The notes below the pieces were generated by a model, which made no database searches, was not told where the DNA came from, and was given only the letters and a program-made list of their open reading frames with translations. A stretch of DNA of 64,000 nt from Bacillus safensis. GTDB lineage: Bacteria > Bacillota > Bacilli > Bacillales > Bacillaceae. The DNA lies in assembly GCA_030159235.1 (NCBI GenBank), contig BSBG01000007.1:1-64000 (forward strand), read 5' to 3'. A program made the position numbers and the translations under genes. How positions within the stretch are numbered: the first letter of the stretch is position 1; each line of letters opens with the position of its first letter. Positions 26,177-36,904 of the stretch are shown piece after piece.

Positions 26177-29100
26177 ATGAATACAGTATATTACCCCTTA
26201 ACACATGCGCAAAAGCGAGTATTCTACACGGAAAGATTTTATCCGGGTACAAGCATTTCTAATTTGGGTGGATTCGCCAGATTAAGATCAGTATCAGGCC
26301 TGGATCCTTCTTTAGTCGTTGATGTGCTGCAAGCGTATATTCGCCAAACTGACTCTCTTCGTTTGAGGCTTGTGTATCGACATGAACAGGAGGAGCCTGT
26401 TCAATATATCAAACCATATGAAAAACAGTCTATTCGCATGGAGAAGGGCTGGAGTGAAGAGGCAGTAAGGATTTGGGCGAACGAGCAAATTCGTGAACCG
26501 ATGCCGCTGATTGACAGTCCCTTGATTGAATTTACGGTCTTTCAAATCAGTGATCAAGAGTGCTGGCTGTTTTGCAAAGCACATCATATTGTGGCGGATG
26601 GTATTTCCATTATTTTAATGGGGAATCGCATTATTGATTTATATCATGACATGCTGCAAGGGGTAGATATCTCGCCAGTTGAGGAGATTTCGTTCGTTGA
26701 TCACATCATGAGTGAGCAAACCTATGAATCTTCTAAACGTTTTCAAAAAGATCAAGCTTTTTGGAATGAGCAATTTGCTCATATTCCGGACTTCGCATCT
26801 TTAAAACCTCATAAGGGATACGAGATGAGTTTACATGCGGAGCGATTTTCGGGAGATGTTCCAGATTCTTTAAAAGAGAAGCTTCGCGTCTTTTGTGAAG
26901 AACAGAAAGTCAGTATGCTTTCGATGTTTATGTCCGCTGTCTATATTTACTTACACCGTTTTAGCGGCATGGAGGATGTTGTTCTTGGAACATTTATGGG
27001 TAACCGGACGAATGCTAAAGAAAAAAAGATGATTGGGATGTTTGTTTCCACGATTCCAATGCGCGCATCTGTTCAAGGATCACAATCGTTTCTTGATTTC
27101 GTGAAACAAGTCATGGCGGATCAAATGAAAATCTTGCGTCACCAAAAGTACCCTTACAATCTGCTCATGAATGATTTGCGAGAAAGAGAAGGGTTTACAG
27201 GGCGCCTTTTTGATATTTCTTTAGAATATCAAGTCATGCAGTGGCAGAAAAAAGAGAATCTGTCTTTCATTACTGAACCAATTTTTAGCGGGAGCGGAAT
27301 GAATGATATTTCAATACATGTGAAAGACCGCTGGGATACAGATACATTGACCATTGATTTGGATTACCGTACAGATGTATTCACAGAAGAAGAAATGAGT
27401 AAGATGTTTGACCGATTTTTGATAATACTAGAAGCGGCGGTCTCTCAGCCTAATCAGCTGATCGGGACACTGCCTTTACTTTCAGCAGGTGAGCAAAAGG
27501 AGCTGCTGCAATTATCTGGAGGAGAATCGTTTGAAAAGCCAGCAGCAAGACCAGTTCATCACCTATTTGATGAGACAGCTCACAAAAATGCAGATCGGGC
27601 AGCAGTTGTAGCAGAAAATGGAACATTTACTTATGGAGAGCTGTATCAACAGGCAGAAAAGCTGGCACGTTTTTTACAAATGAAAGGTATTTCGCGTGAT
27701 GTGCCTGTTGCTGTTTTGATGGATCGAAAGGCAGATGCCATGGTGGCGGTCTTCGGCATATTAAAGGCTGGCGGAGCGTATGTACCAATTGATCCGGCAT
27801 TACCTGAGGAGCGCATTCAATTTATTGTGGAGGATTCAGGTGCTTCTATTGTGTTAACAGAGGAATCCATCATTCAAAAGTACCCAGGCCTCTCAGGAAA
27901 AATGATCGTGCAGCAGCAAATTTTATTAGATGATGGTCCGCTGCCTGAGCTCGTAGATCAGACGGCGCCAGAGGATTTGGCTTACAGTATTTATACATCG
28001 GGTACGACTGGAAAGCCGAAGGGTGTCATGATTGAGCATCTTCAGCTGCATCATTTGATCCATGCTTTGCATCATGAGATGTATCAAGGGGCGGCTAATC
28101 TTCAAATGGCGCTTCTTGCACCCTTCCATTTTGATGCATCTGTGAAACAAATCTTTGTTGCCCTTTTATTTGGACATACGCTTCATATCGTCCCGCGAGA
28201 TACGACGAGAAATGGTGTTCAATTAGCAGCTTATTACAGAAAACATCAAATTGAAGCGGCTGATGGAACACCGGCACATGTGCAGCTTTTACTGGCAGCA
28301 GATTTGGATGGTCTGTCATTGACCCACATGTTGATTGGGGGAGAAGCATTGCCTGCGAAAGCAGCACGCTCTCTTATCGAAGCGGTTCGTATGAGTCAGC
28401 CTGATTTTACTCTATGGAATGTATATGGTCCAACTGAGACGTGTGTGGATGCGGCGGTTCATCGCCTGAATTTCAGTGAGCTGGATGAATCATCTGAACA
28501 GCGTTATGTGTCGATCGGGAAACCGCTTGGTCATCACCGTATTTATATTTTAAATGAACAACATCAATTGCAGATGCACGGGGCTGCAGGAGAATTGTGC
28601 ATTGCCGGGATAGGTGTTGGACGAGGCTATGTGAATCAGCCTGAGTTGACGGCGAAGGTATTCACGGTAGATCCATTTTCTCCACATGAGCGAATGTATC
28701 GAACGGGGGACCTAGTCAGATGGCTTCCGGATGGCACGATTGATTATCTAGGTAGAATGGATGATCAAGTGAAAATAAGGGGTTACCGCATAGAAACAGG
28801 CGAAATTGAAGCGGTGATGGAGCAGGTAGATGGAGTTGAAAAGGCTGTCGTGCTAGTGGTTGATGAAGCGGATGGAGAAAAGGCATTGAGTGCTTACTAT
28901 CAGGCTCGTCAAGAAAATGTGTCAGTTGACATGTTGCAAGCGGCCATTAAACATCAGCTTCCAGCTTACATGATGCCGATGTATTTCAAAGAGCTCGATG
29001 CCTTTCCACTCACAGTCAGCGGGAAAGTTGACCGCCTTGCACTTGCTGCATTAAAAGGCGAGAAAGTGGTTCATGCGGTTTATACTGCGCCTAGAAACGA

Positions 29101-32100
29101 TGTAGAAATGAAGCTCGTTCGTTTATGGGAAGACATTCTTGGTGAAGAGAAGATCGGGGTATATGATTCTTTCTTCGATCGAGGCGGGCATTCGCTGAAA
29201 GCGATGACCGTACTTACACAGGTTCAGCGAGACTTTCAAGTGGAAGTGCCGTTGTCCGTTTTATTTGAACAGCAGACACTTGCTGCTTTGGCTGACTACA
29301 TTGCGCAAGCAGAAAAGTCTTCTGAAACGGTGATATCAAAAGCGCCGGCTGCAGACCATTATCCATTGTCGCCTCCACAGCAGCGCGTCTATATGGTGAG
29401 TCAATTGGAGCAAAGTACTGCATATCATATGCCTGCTGTTGTGAGGTTAAAAGGAACACTACAGCTTGAGAAGCTGACTGAAGCCTTTGAAAAACTGATC
29501 ACACGCCATGATCTGCTGCGTACTTCATTTCATACGATAAAAGGTGTTCCTCGTCAGCGGATTGCTCCATCACTGTCCTTTCAAATAGAGCAGCTGACAG
29601 GCCGTACAATGGAAGAAAATATGCAGCAATTTGTCAGACCTTTTGATCTTGAGTGTGCACCACTCCTTCGAATAGGTTTGCAGTCATTACATGATCAGGA
29701 GCATCTGCTCTTTTTCGATATGCATCATCTAATATCAGATGGTCTTTCGATCGATTTGATGCTGCGTGAGCTGTCAGAAGCTTACGAGGGATCAGTGAAA
29801 GCACCATTGAAGCTTCAGTATCAAGATTATGCTGTTTGGCAAGAACACCAAGACTTTCAAAAGGAAGAGGCATTCTGGCTGCAAGAATTTTCGGGTGATA
29901 TTCCTGCTTTACAGCTGCTGACCGATCATCAGCGTCCAGCCGTCCAGTCTTTCGCAGGTGATCGTGTCATAAAAGAAATAGATGAAACGTTAAAGGCTCA
30001 ATTACAGGAGCTTGCAGCGAATCACCAGACGACACTATATACAGTTTTACTTTCTGCTTACTATACGCTGCTTGCAAAATACACGAGTCAAAGGGAGTTC
30101 GTGGTTGGAACACCGGTAGCAGGGCGTGTGCATGCAGATCTGAATGACATGATCGGTATGTTTGTCCAGACACTTGCTTTGCGGTCAGAGGTCGATTCGA
30201 ATGGAACCATGTCGCAGTTGATCGAGCAAGTAAAGGAAAAGACGATGCAGGCATTTGAGCATCAGCAATATCCATTTGAGCGGCTGCTTGAAAAGCTGAA
30301 TGTGCCAAGAGACTTTAGTCGTCATCCATTGTTTGATACCGTCTTTACACTCACGCCGGATCATTCAACAGCTCAGCATATTGGAGACATGCTAGTTGAA
30401 GTCGAAGAAACCAATTTCCATATTGCGAAGTTTGATTTAACACTGCAAGCGATGGAGTCAAATCAAGGGTTATCCTTCGTACTTGATTACAGTACGGCGC
30501 TATTTAAGAGAAGTACAGCAGATCAGATGCTCAAGCATTATGTTTATCTGCTGGAACAGATGGTCCAAATGCCGCAGGAAGCTATTCAATCCTATCGATT
30601 ACTGTCTGAACAAGAAGCGAAAATGCAGCTAAATATGTGGAACCCGTTACCTACGCCTTATCCAGCAGAAGAAACCATTGTGACACAGTTTGAAGCACAG
30701 GTGCAGCAACATGGTCATCAGCCTGCATTGCAATACGAAGATGTGGTTCTTTCTTATCAAGAACTGAATGACCGGGTGAATCAGCTGGCTCATTATTTAC
30801 GGGAAAATGGTTTTGAAAAAGGGATGAAAGCGGCTCTGTTCTTTGAACGGTCTCATGAGATGGTGCTCTCTGTTCTGTCTGTACTTAAAGCGGGCGGTGT
30901 CTATGTACCAATTGATCCCGATTTCCCTGATGAGCGCGTGAAGCACTTTTTGTCAGACAGCGGTGCACAATTTTTACTGACACAGCAATTGCTGCGCCAT
31001 CGCTCTGTGCTCACTGCTTTTGAGGGAACCATCATAGAAACAGAAGATCAAGCAATTGCTCAGCAACCAAACGGCCCTGTAGATGCACATGTTTTACCAG
31101 AGGACTTGGCGAATTTGACCTATACATCCGGTACAACAGGTAAACCTAAAGGAAATATGGTAACACACCGGAACATTTTGAGAACGGTGAAGCAATCGAA
31201 TTATCTCGCCATTCATCATGAAGACACGGTAATGAGCCTTTCCAACTATGTATTTGATGCTTTTATGTTTGATGTGTTTGGTGCTTTATTAAACGGCGCG
31301 AAACTCATTGTTCTGCCTAAGGACCATATCTTAAATATGAATGAGCTCTCTGGAGCAATTGAGAAGGAAAAAGTCAGTATTTTAATGATCACGACCGCTC
31401 TTTTTCACTTACTCATCGATATGAAAAAAGACAGCCTGAAGAACGTAAGAAAAGTGCTGTTTGGCGGGGAACGTGCTTCGGTGCCTCATGTCGTAACTGC
31501 ACTTGAGGCGGTTGGGAAAGACAGGCTTGTTCATATGTACGGACCTTCTGAGAGCACAATTTTCACCACGTATTACCCTGTGAATCACATTGAGAAGCAG
31601 GCATTATCCATCCCAATCGGCAAGCCAGTGAGTCAAACGGCTGTTTATATTGTAGATGAATTTGGACATATCCAGCCGCCGGGCGTTGCAGGAGAGCTGT
31701 GTGTCGCTGGCGATGGACTTGTGAAAGGATATTATAAGCAGCCAGAACTAACGAGCGAAAAGTTTGTCAAAAATCCTTCCCGCCCTGGTGAGACCATGTA
31801 TAAAACGGGTGATCTCGCACGCTGGCTGCCAAATGGAGAGATTGAATTCATTGGGCGGATTGATCATCAAGTGAAAATTCGCGGACAGCGTATCGAGCTT
31901 GGAGAAATTGAGCATCAGCTGCTGCAACATCCTCAGGTTAAGGAAGCTGTTGTCATTGCGGCTTCGAATGATACTTTATCTGCGTATTTCACAGCAGAAG
32001 GATCTGTCTCATTAACTGATTTGCGCGAGCAAGCAGGACGTGAACTGCCTGTGTATATGATGCCGGCGTACTTCATGCAATTAGACGAGCTTCCGCTAAC

Positions 32101-35100
32101 GAATAACGGCAAGGTCGATAGAAGGGCTTTGCCTGCTCCTGACTTGAGTGAACAGACGGCAGTTGAATACGTGCTACCTCAAACAGAAACAGAGCGTCTG
32201 CTCTCGAAGATTTGGGAGGAAGTTCTTGAAGTGCCGCGAATCGGCAGGCACGATCATTTCTTTGAATGCGGGGGGCATTCACTGCGCGGCATGAAAATGC
32301 TGAACAGGCTGTATGAAGAGATGCAGGTAGAGCTTACCTTGAAAACTTTATTTGAATTTCCAACATTAGATGCGTTTGCTTTTGCGGTTGATCAAGCGGA
32401 TCAAACGGAGATCAAGCGAGTGGAGATCGCCGAAGAGGCGGCCTATTATCCAGTGACATCTGCTCAGAAAAGATTGTTTGTTTTAGAGAAAATGACTGAT
32501 GCGGAGCAGAGCTATCATATGCCGGCTGCCTTAAAGCTAGAAGGGGCCTTTGATAAAAAACGATTTGAACAGGCAATTGAACAGCTTGTCGATCGGCATG
32601 AGGCTTTTCGAACGAGCTTTGATTTCGTTCAGGGTGAACCTGTACAGCGGATTGAAACTAACATTTCTATAGACATTGAACAAATCGAAGGGAACGGACG
32701 AGACATACAGGAATTGATGAATGACTTTATCCGTCCATTTGATGTAGAAAAAGCGCCTCTACTTCGAGTAGGTCTCGTTTCTGTTTCCGTAAATGTTCAT
32801 TATTTATTGATTGATATGCATCATATCATTTCGGATGGTGCGTCTGTTGGCATTTTAATTGAGGAACTTTCCGCCTTGTATCGAGGAGACAAACTAGAGG
32901 AATTACCTGTTCAATACAAGGATTATGCAGTTTGGTCAAAAAGTGAGGCATCTGCTGCGCAAAAAGAAGCCGAAGAGGCATTCTGGCTGGAAAAATTACA
33001 AGGGGAACTGCCTGTACTGGCACTGCCGGAAGACCAGCCAAGACCAAAGGTGCAAACATTCACAGGAGATCGTGTCTCATTTACGATCGAAGGTTCGCTT
33101 AAATCGAAATTGGACGAACTGGTGAGAGCGCTCAACGGTACGACGTATACAGTCTTGCTGGCTGGCTACAGTATCCTTTTAAGCAAGTTAGCAAGACAAG
33201 AGGATATTATCATCGGTTCTCCGGTTGTCGGCAGAACCCATCCTGATATTCAATCTGTGATCGGCATGTTTGTCAATACGCTGGCACTTAGAACAAAGCC
33301 AGCAGGGCATCAGACAGCTGCTGCATTTGTGTCAAACGTTCATCAGCTTGTGTTAGAAGCAAACGAGCATCAGCTGTACCCGTTTGAAGAATTGGTCGAT
33401 CAGGTGCAAACGGTTCGAGACACAAGCCGTCATCCCATTTTTGATGTGGTGTTCTCAATGGAAAATGCGGATATTCGCGATTTATCAATGGAGGGGCTTC
33501 ACATTGTTCCACAGCCATTCGAAGAGAACATCGCCAAATTTGATTTGACCTTAACCGGTAACGAATTGGCTGATCACATTGAGCTGGTGTTTGATTTTAA
33601 TTGTTCTATCTTTCAAAAATCATCGATTGAAAAGTGGAAGGATTATTTCCTTCATCTGCTGGATCAAATGGTGTCAGCGCCAGATCAATCGTTAGATCAA
33701 ATGCAATTATTGTCACCGCAGCAGCAGCAAACATTGCTCAGCGAATGGTCAGGTCCTATCCTAGACGTGCCATCAAATCAAACGGTTCATGCACTAATTG
33801 AGTCTAAGGCACTTGAAGCGCCGCACCAAAAAGCGGTGGCCTTCTGCGGAACGAGCTGGACATATGAAAAGCTGAACAGCCGGGCGAATGTAGTTGCTTC
33901 AAGACTCATCGCGAGCGGTACAAAACAAGGAGACCGCGTTGGCATTCTCACCCGCCCGTCCCTTGATATGACAGCCGCTGTCCTCGGTGTTCTCAAAGCA
34001 GGTGCGGCATTTGTTCCAATTGATGCGGATTATCCGGCTCAGCGTATTGCGTACATGCTGGAAGACTGCGGGGCAGAGGTACTTCTAATGCAAAAAGGGC
34101 TCACTGCACCATCTTCTTTCACAGGTCAGGTCCTGTTGATAGAAGAGGCACTCGAAGGAGAAGCTCACGAGATTCAGGTTCATGTGAAGTCAACAGACCT
34201 TGCTTATATGATTTACACGTCTGGAACGACTGGACAGCCGAAGGGTGTTATGGTCGAGCACCAGTCCCTTGTAAACCTTGCGTTCTGGCATAATGATGCC
34301 TTCGAAGTGACGAATACGGATCGAACCGCGAAATATGCCGGCTTTGGCTTTGATGCCTCCATTTGGGAGATGTTCCCGACATGGATTGCCGGCGCAGAGC
34401 TGCACATCATCGACGAAGCGATTCGTCTCGATATGATCAAGCTCAATGCATATTTCAATGAAGAAAATATTACTATTGGATTCCTGCCAACGCAGCTATG
34501 TGAGCAGTTTATGTCGATGGACAACCATTCACTTCGCTATTTACTAACAGGCGGAGACAAGCTGAAACAGGTGAAGCCTGTTCCATACAAGCTAGTGAAT
34601 AACTACGGTCCAACAGAAAATACGGTTGTTGCGACAAGCGGAATCATCAATCCAGATCAAGGAACGCTTCCAATTGGAACAGCGATTGCCAATACTCGTT
34701 TTTACATTATGGGTTCGTTATATGACCTATCGCCGCCAGACGTACCGGGAGAGCTCGTGATTGCAGGAAAAGGACTGGCGAGAGGTTACTGGAATCTTCC
34801 CGAGGAAACCGACAAACGTTTTGTTCCAGATCCATTTTATCCGGGAGAGCGTATGTACCGCACAGGCGATTTAGTGAAATGGACAGAGAATGGAGAGTTG
34901 ATTTACCTCGGCAGAAAAGACCATCAAGTTAACATCCGCGGCTTCAGGATTGAGCTGTCAGAAATTGAAGCGCAGCTCCTTGCGCTGGAAGCAGTCAAGG
35001 AAGCAGTCGTGACAACGGTCAAAGATGTAAGTGATCAAGATGCACTTATCGCCTATGTCATCACGGATGAAGAAACGACAGACCTGAAAGATAGCCTGAA

Positions 35101-36883
35101 ACGCATCTTGCCAGACTATATGGTGCCTTCATGGATTATCCATCTCGACCAATTTCCAATGACGGCAAATGGAAAAGTCGATCTAAAAGCTTTGCCAGCC
35201 CCTGATATGGAAGCGAACCAAACGGCATACGAAGCACCAAGAGACGAAGTCGAAACGCTTCTTTGCGGCATTTGGGGAGACGTGCTTGGCGTCAGCCAAG
35301 TTGGCATTCACGATCACTTCTTCTTCCTTGGAGGAGATTCGATTAAAGGCATTCAAATGGCAAGCAGACTTACGCAAGCGGGCTGGAAGCTCGATATGAA
35401 GCTGCTTTTCCAATATCCAACGATTGCGGAGCTTCGCCCATTTATTGAAAAAGCCGATCTTCTCACAGCTGATCAATCACCTGTCGAAGGAGATGTGATT
35501 TTAACACCGATTCAGCGCTGGTTCTTTGAAAGAAACTTTACGAGTCAGCATCATTGGAACCAATCGGTAATGCTTCACACGCCAAATGGTTTGGATGAGG
35601 CGCTCGTTCAGCAAGTGCTCAAGCAGCTTATGATCCATCATGATGCCTTACGAATGGTGTATCCGCTCGAAGAAGGGCGCGTGATCCAGCGTCATCGAGG
35701 AATCGAGGAAAACAATGTAGCAGTTGATGTGATGGAAGTAAAAGGAGAGCTGTCAAAGCAAATCCAGCAGGTAGAGGAGCTGGCAAATGAAGTGCAGGCG
35801 AGTATATCGCTCGCGGATGGACCTTTAGTGAAACCAGTTATTTTCCGAACGGATCAGGGGGATCATTTACTACTCGCTGTTCACCATCTTGTCATTGATG
35901 GTGTGTCATGGCGTATTTTCCTTGAAGACTTTATGTCTCTTTATGAACAATCGAAGCGCGGGGAAGCTCTGACCCTTCCTGAAAAAACACATTCCTTCCA
36001 AGAGTATGCCCAGAAGCTGACTGAATACGCTGTGTCAGATGAACTGCTGGCAGAAAGAGACTATTGGAAAAAGGTACTTACGTATTCCGTTCCTCCGCTT
36101 CAAAAGGATCATGTCACAGAGGATCAACGAATGCTTCATACAGAGACCATTCGTTTTACATTGTCTGAGGAGGAAACACGCAGTCTGCTGACGGATGTAC
36201 ATGAAGCCTATCAAACAGAAATCAATGATATTTTGCTGACGGCATTAGGCTTGTCCATGAATCAGTGTACAGGTGAAGACAGGCACTTTATTCATCTTGA
36301 AGGACACGGAAGAGAGGACATCCTGCCTGCGGTCAATGTATCGCGAACCATTGGCTGGTTTACAAGCATGTATCCTGTGTTACTAGATATGTCGCATGCG
36401 GACGATCTTTCTTATCAGATCAAGCATTTAAAAGAGGAACTCAGGCACATTCCGAATAAGGGAATCGGCTATGGCGTTTTAAAATACTTAACGCCTGACA
36501 AGATGAAGGAAGATATCGATTTTCAAGTCACGCCAGATATCAGTTTTAACTATCTTGGTCAGTTTGATGAACAGATCGGCAGCGGTGAGCTGAGACGCTC
36601 TGCATGGCATGCGGGACAATCGCTGAGTCCTGAATCCGAGAAGCCTCATGCGCTAGATATTGTTGGTTTCGTAGAACAAGCAATGCTCCATGTGACGATT
36701 TCCTATCATCACCTTGAGTTCGAGGAACGTACGATGGAACAGTTCAAGGACCTCTTAGAAAAAAATGTGAAGGCATTGATCTTACACTGTCTATCACAGG
36801 ATGAGAGCCAGATCACACCTAGTGATGTAGGGGATGAGGATCTCACCATGGATGAACTTGAAAAGCTAATGAATCTATTTTAA
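26177..36883 (+). CDS. srfAA: Surfactin-family (pumilacidin) synthetase subunit 1: Glu-Leu-D-Leu
   Basis: A 3,568-residue NRPS with modules C-A-T / C-A-T / C-A-T-E. The first C domain (HHIVADG near 137) is the lipoinitiation type that joins the beta-hydroxy fatty acid to Glu. Specificity residues read by alignment: module 1 DAKDLGVVDK, the surfactin Glu code; module 2 DAFMLGMIF, Leu type; module 3 DAWFLGNVVK, Leu. Carrier serines lie in GGHS, GGHS and GGDS near residues 1001, 2033 and 3053. The E domain has HHLVIDGVSW and EGHGRED, so the third residue becomes D. The C-terminus (DLTMDELEKLMNLF) is a donor communication segment for SrfAB. I use the ATG at 26177, 6 bases after GGCGGAGG; the ATG at 26171 abuts it. 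Confidence 0.96.
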   Translation: MNTVYYPLTHAQKRVFYTERFYPGTSISNLGGFARLRSVSGLDPSLVVDVLQAYIRQTDSLRLRLVYRHEQEEPVQYIKPYEKQSIRMEKGWSEEAVRIWANEQIREPMPLIDSPLIEFTVFQISDQECWLFCKAHHIVADGISIILMGNRIIDLYHDMLQGVDISPVEEISFVDHIMSEQTYESSKRFQKDQAFWNEQFAHIPDFASLKPHKGYEMSLHAERFSGDVPDSLKEKLRVFCEEQKVSMLSMFMSAVYIYLHRFSGMEDVVLGTFMGNRTNAKEKKMIGMFVSTIPMRASVQGSQSFLDFVKQVMADQMKILRHQKYPYNLLMNDLREREGFTGRLFDISLEYQVMQWQKKENLSFITEPIFSGSGMNDISIHVKDRWDTDTLTIDLDYRTDVFTEEEMSKMFDRFLIILEAAVSQPNQLIGTLPLLSAGEQKELLQLSGGESFEKPAARPVHHLFDETAHKNADRAAVVAENGTFTYGELYQQAEKLARFLQMKGISRDVPVAVLMDRKADAMVAVFGILKAGGAYVPIDPALPEERIQFIVEDSGASIVLTEESIIQKYPGLSGKMIVQQQILLDDGPLPELVDQTAPEDLAYSIYTSGTTGKPKGVMIEHLQLHHLIHALHHEMYQGAANLQMALLAPFHFDASVKQIFVALLFGHTLHIVPRDTTRNGVQLAAYYRKHQIEAADGTPAHVQLLLAADLDGLSLTHMLIGGEALPAKAARSLIEAVRMSQPDFTLWNVYGPTETCVDAAVHRLNFSELDESSEQRYVSIGKPLGHHRIYILNEQHQLQMHGAAGELCIAGIGVGRGYVNQPELTAKVFTVDPFSPHERMYRTGDLVRWLPDGTIDYLGRMDDQVKIRGYRIETGEIEAVMEQVDGVEKAVVLVVDEADGEKALSAYYQARQENVSVDMLQAAIKHQLPAYMMPMYFKELDAFPLTVSGKVDRLALAALKGEKVVHAVYTAPRNDVEMKLVRLWEDILGEEKIGVYDSFFDRGGHSLKAMTVLTQVQRDFQVEVPLSVLFEQQTLAALADYIAQAEKSSETVISKAPAADHYPLSPPQQRVYMVSQLEQSTAYHMPAVVRLKGTLQLEKLTEAFEKLITRHDLLRTSFHTIKGVPRQRIAPSLSFQIEQLTGRTMEENMQQFVRPFDLECAPLLRIGLQSLHDQEHLLFFDMHHLISDGLSIDLMLRELSEAYEGSVKAPLKLQYQDYAVWQEHQDFQKEEAFWLQEFSGDIPALQLLTDHQRPAVQSFAGDRVIKEIDETLKAQLQELAANHQTTLYTVLLSAYYTLLAKYTSQREFVVGTPVAGRVHADLNDMIGMFVQTLALRSEVDSNGTMSQLIEQVKEKTMQAFEHQQYPFERLLEKLNVPRDFSRHPLFDTVFTLTPDHSTAQHIGDMLVEVEETNFHIAKFDLTLQAMESNQGLSFVLDYSTALFKRSTADQMLKHYVYLLEQMVQMPQEAIQSYRLLSEQEAKMQLNMWNPLPTPYPAEETIVTQFEAQVQQHGHQPALQYEDVVLSYQELNDRVNQLAHYLRENGFEKGMKAALFFERSHEMVLSVLSVLKAGGVYVPIDPDFPDERVKHFLSDSGAQFLLTQQLLRHRSVLTAFEGTIIETEDQAIAQQPNGPVDAHVLPEDLANLTYTSGTTGKPKGNMVTHRNILRTVKQSNYLAIHHEDTVMSLSNYVFDAFMFDVFGALLNGAKLIVLPKDHILNMNELSGAIEKEKVSILMITTALFHLLIDMKKDSLKNVRKVLFGGERASVPHVVTALEAVGKDRLVHMYGPSESTIFTTYYPVNHIEKQALSIPIGKPVSQTAVYIVDEFGHIQPPGVAGELCVAGDGLVKGYYKQPELTSEKFVKNPSRPGETMYKTGDLARWLPNGEIEFIGRIDHQVKIRGQRIELGEIEHQLLQHPQVKEAVVIAASNDTLSAYFTAEGSVSLTDLREQAGRELPVYMMPAYFMQLDELPLTNNGKVDRRALPAPDLSEQTAVEYVLPQTETERLLSKIWEEVLEVPRIGRHDHFFECGGHSLRGMKMLNRLYEEMQVELTLKTLFEFPTLDAFAFAVDQADQTEIKRVEIAEEAAYYPVTSAQKRLFVLEKMTDAEQSYHMPAALKLEGAFDKKRFEQAIEQLVDRHEAFRTSFDFVQGEPVQRIETNISIDIEQIEGNGRDIQELMNDFIRPFDVEKAPLLRVGLVSVSVNVHYLLIDMHHIISDGASVGILIEELSALYRGDKLEELPVQYKDYAVWSKSEASAAQKEAEEAFWLEKLQGELPVLALPEDQPRPKVQTFTGDRVSFTIEGSLKSKLDELVRALNGTTYTVLLAGYSILLSKLARQEDIIIGSPVVGRTHPDIQSVIGMFVNTLALRTKPAGHQTAAAFVSNVHQLVLEANEHQLYPFEELVDQVQTVRDTSRHPIFDVVFSMENADIRDLSMEGLHIVPQPFEENIAKFDLTLTGNELADHIELVFDFNCSIFQKSSIEKWKDYFLHLLDQMVSAPDQSLDQMQLLSPQQQQTLLSEWSGPILDVPSNQTVHALIESKALEAPHQKAVAFCGTSWTYEKLNSRANVVASRLIASGTKQGDRVGILTRPSLDMTAAVLGVLKAGAAFVPIDADYPAQRIAYMLEDCGAEVLLMQKGLTAPSSFTGQVLLIEEALEGEAHEIQVHVKSTDLAYMIYTSGTTGQPKGVMVEHQSLVNLAFWHNDAFEVTNTDRTAKYAGFGFDASIWEMFPTWIAGAELHIIDEAIRLDMIKLNAYFNEENITIGFLPTQLCEQFMSMDNHSLRYLLTGGDKLKQVKPVPYKLVNNYGPTENTVVATSGIINPDQGTLPIGTAIANTRFYIMGSLYDLSPPDVPGELVIAGKGLARGYWNLPEETDKRFVPDPFYPGERMYRTGDLVKWTENGELIYLGRKDHQVNIRGFRIELSEIEAQLLALEAVKEAVVTTVKDVSDQDALIAYVITDEETTDLKDSLKRILPDYMVPSWIIHLDQFPMTANGKVDLKALPAPDMEANQTAYEAPRDEVETLLCGIWGDVLGVSQVGIHDHFFFLGGDSIKGIQMASRLTQAGWKLDMKLLFQYPTIAELRPFIEKADLLTADQSPVEGDVILTPIQRWFFERNFTSQHHWNQSVMLHTPNGLDEALVQQVLKQLMIHHDALRMVYPLEEGRVIQRHRGIEENNVAVDVMEVKGELSKQIQQVEELANEVQASISLADGPLVKPVIFRTDQGDHLLLAVHHLVIDGVSWRIFLEDFMSLYEQSKRGEALTLPEKTHSFQEYAQKLTEYAVSDELLAERDYWKKVLTYSVPPLQKDHVTEDQRMLHTETIRFTLSEEETRSLLTDVHEAYQTEINDILLTALGLSMNQCTGEDRHFIHLEGHGREDILPAVNVSRTIGWFTSMYPVLLDMSHADDLSYQIKHLKEELRHIPNKGIGYGVLKYLTPDKMKEDIDFQVTPDISFNYLGQFDEQIGSGELRRSAWHAGQSLSPESEKPHALDIVGFVEQAMLHVTISYHHLEFEERTMEQFKDLLEKNVKALILHCLSQDESQITPSDVGDEDLTMDELEKLMNLF
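33764..35450 (+). repeat. Long near-identical repeat, copy 1 (srfAA module-3 A and T domains)
   Basis: This 1.69-kb block is repeated in the same register at 44480-46166 in srfAB, with a constant offset of 10,716 bases and no indel. I count about 33 differences in some 560 residues, far fewer than in flanking C and E domains. It looks like recent gene conversion or module exchange. Confidence 0.9.
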
Positions 36884-36904
36884 GCAAAACGAAGAGGTGG
36901 ACTT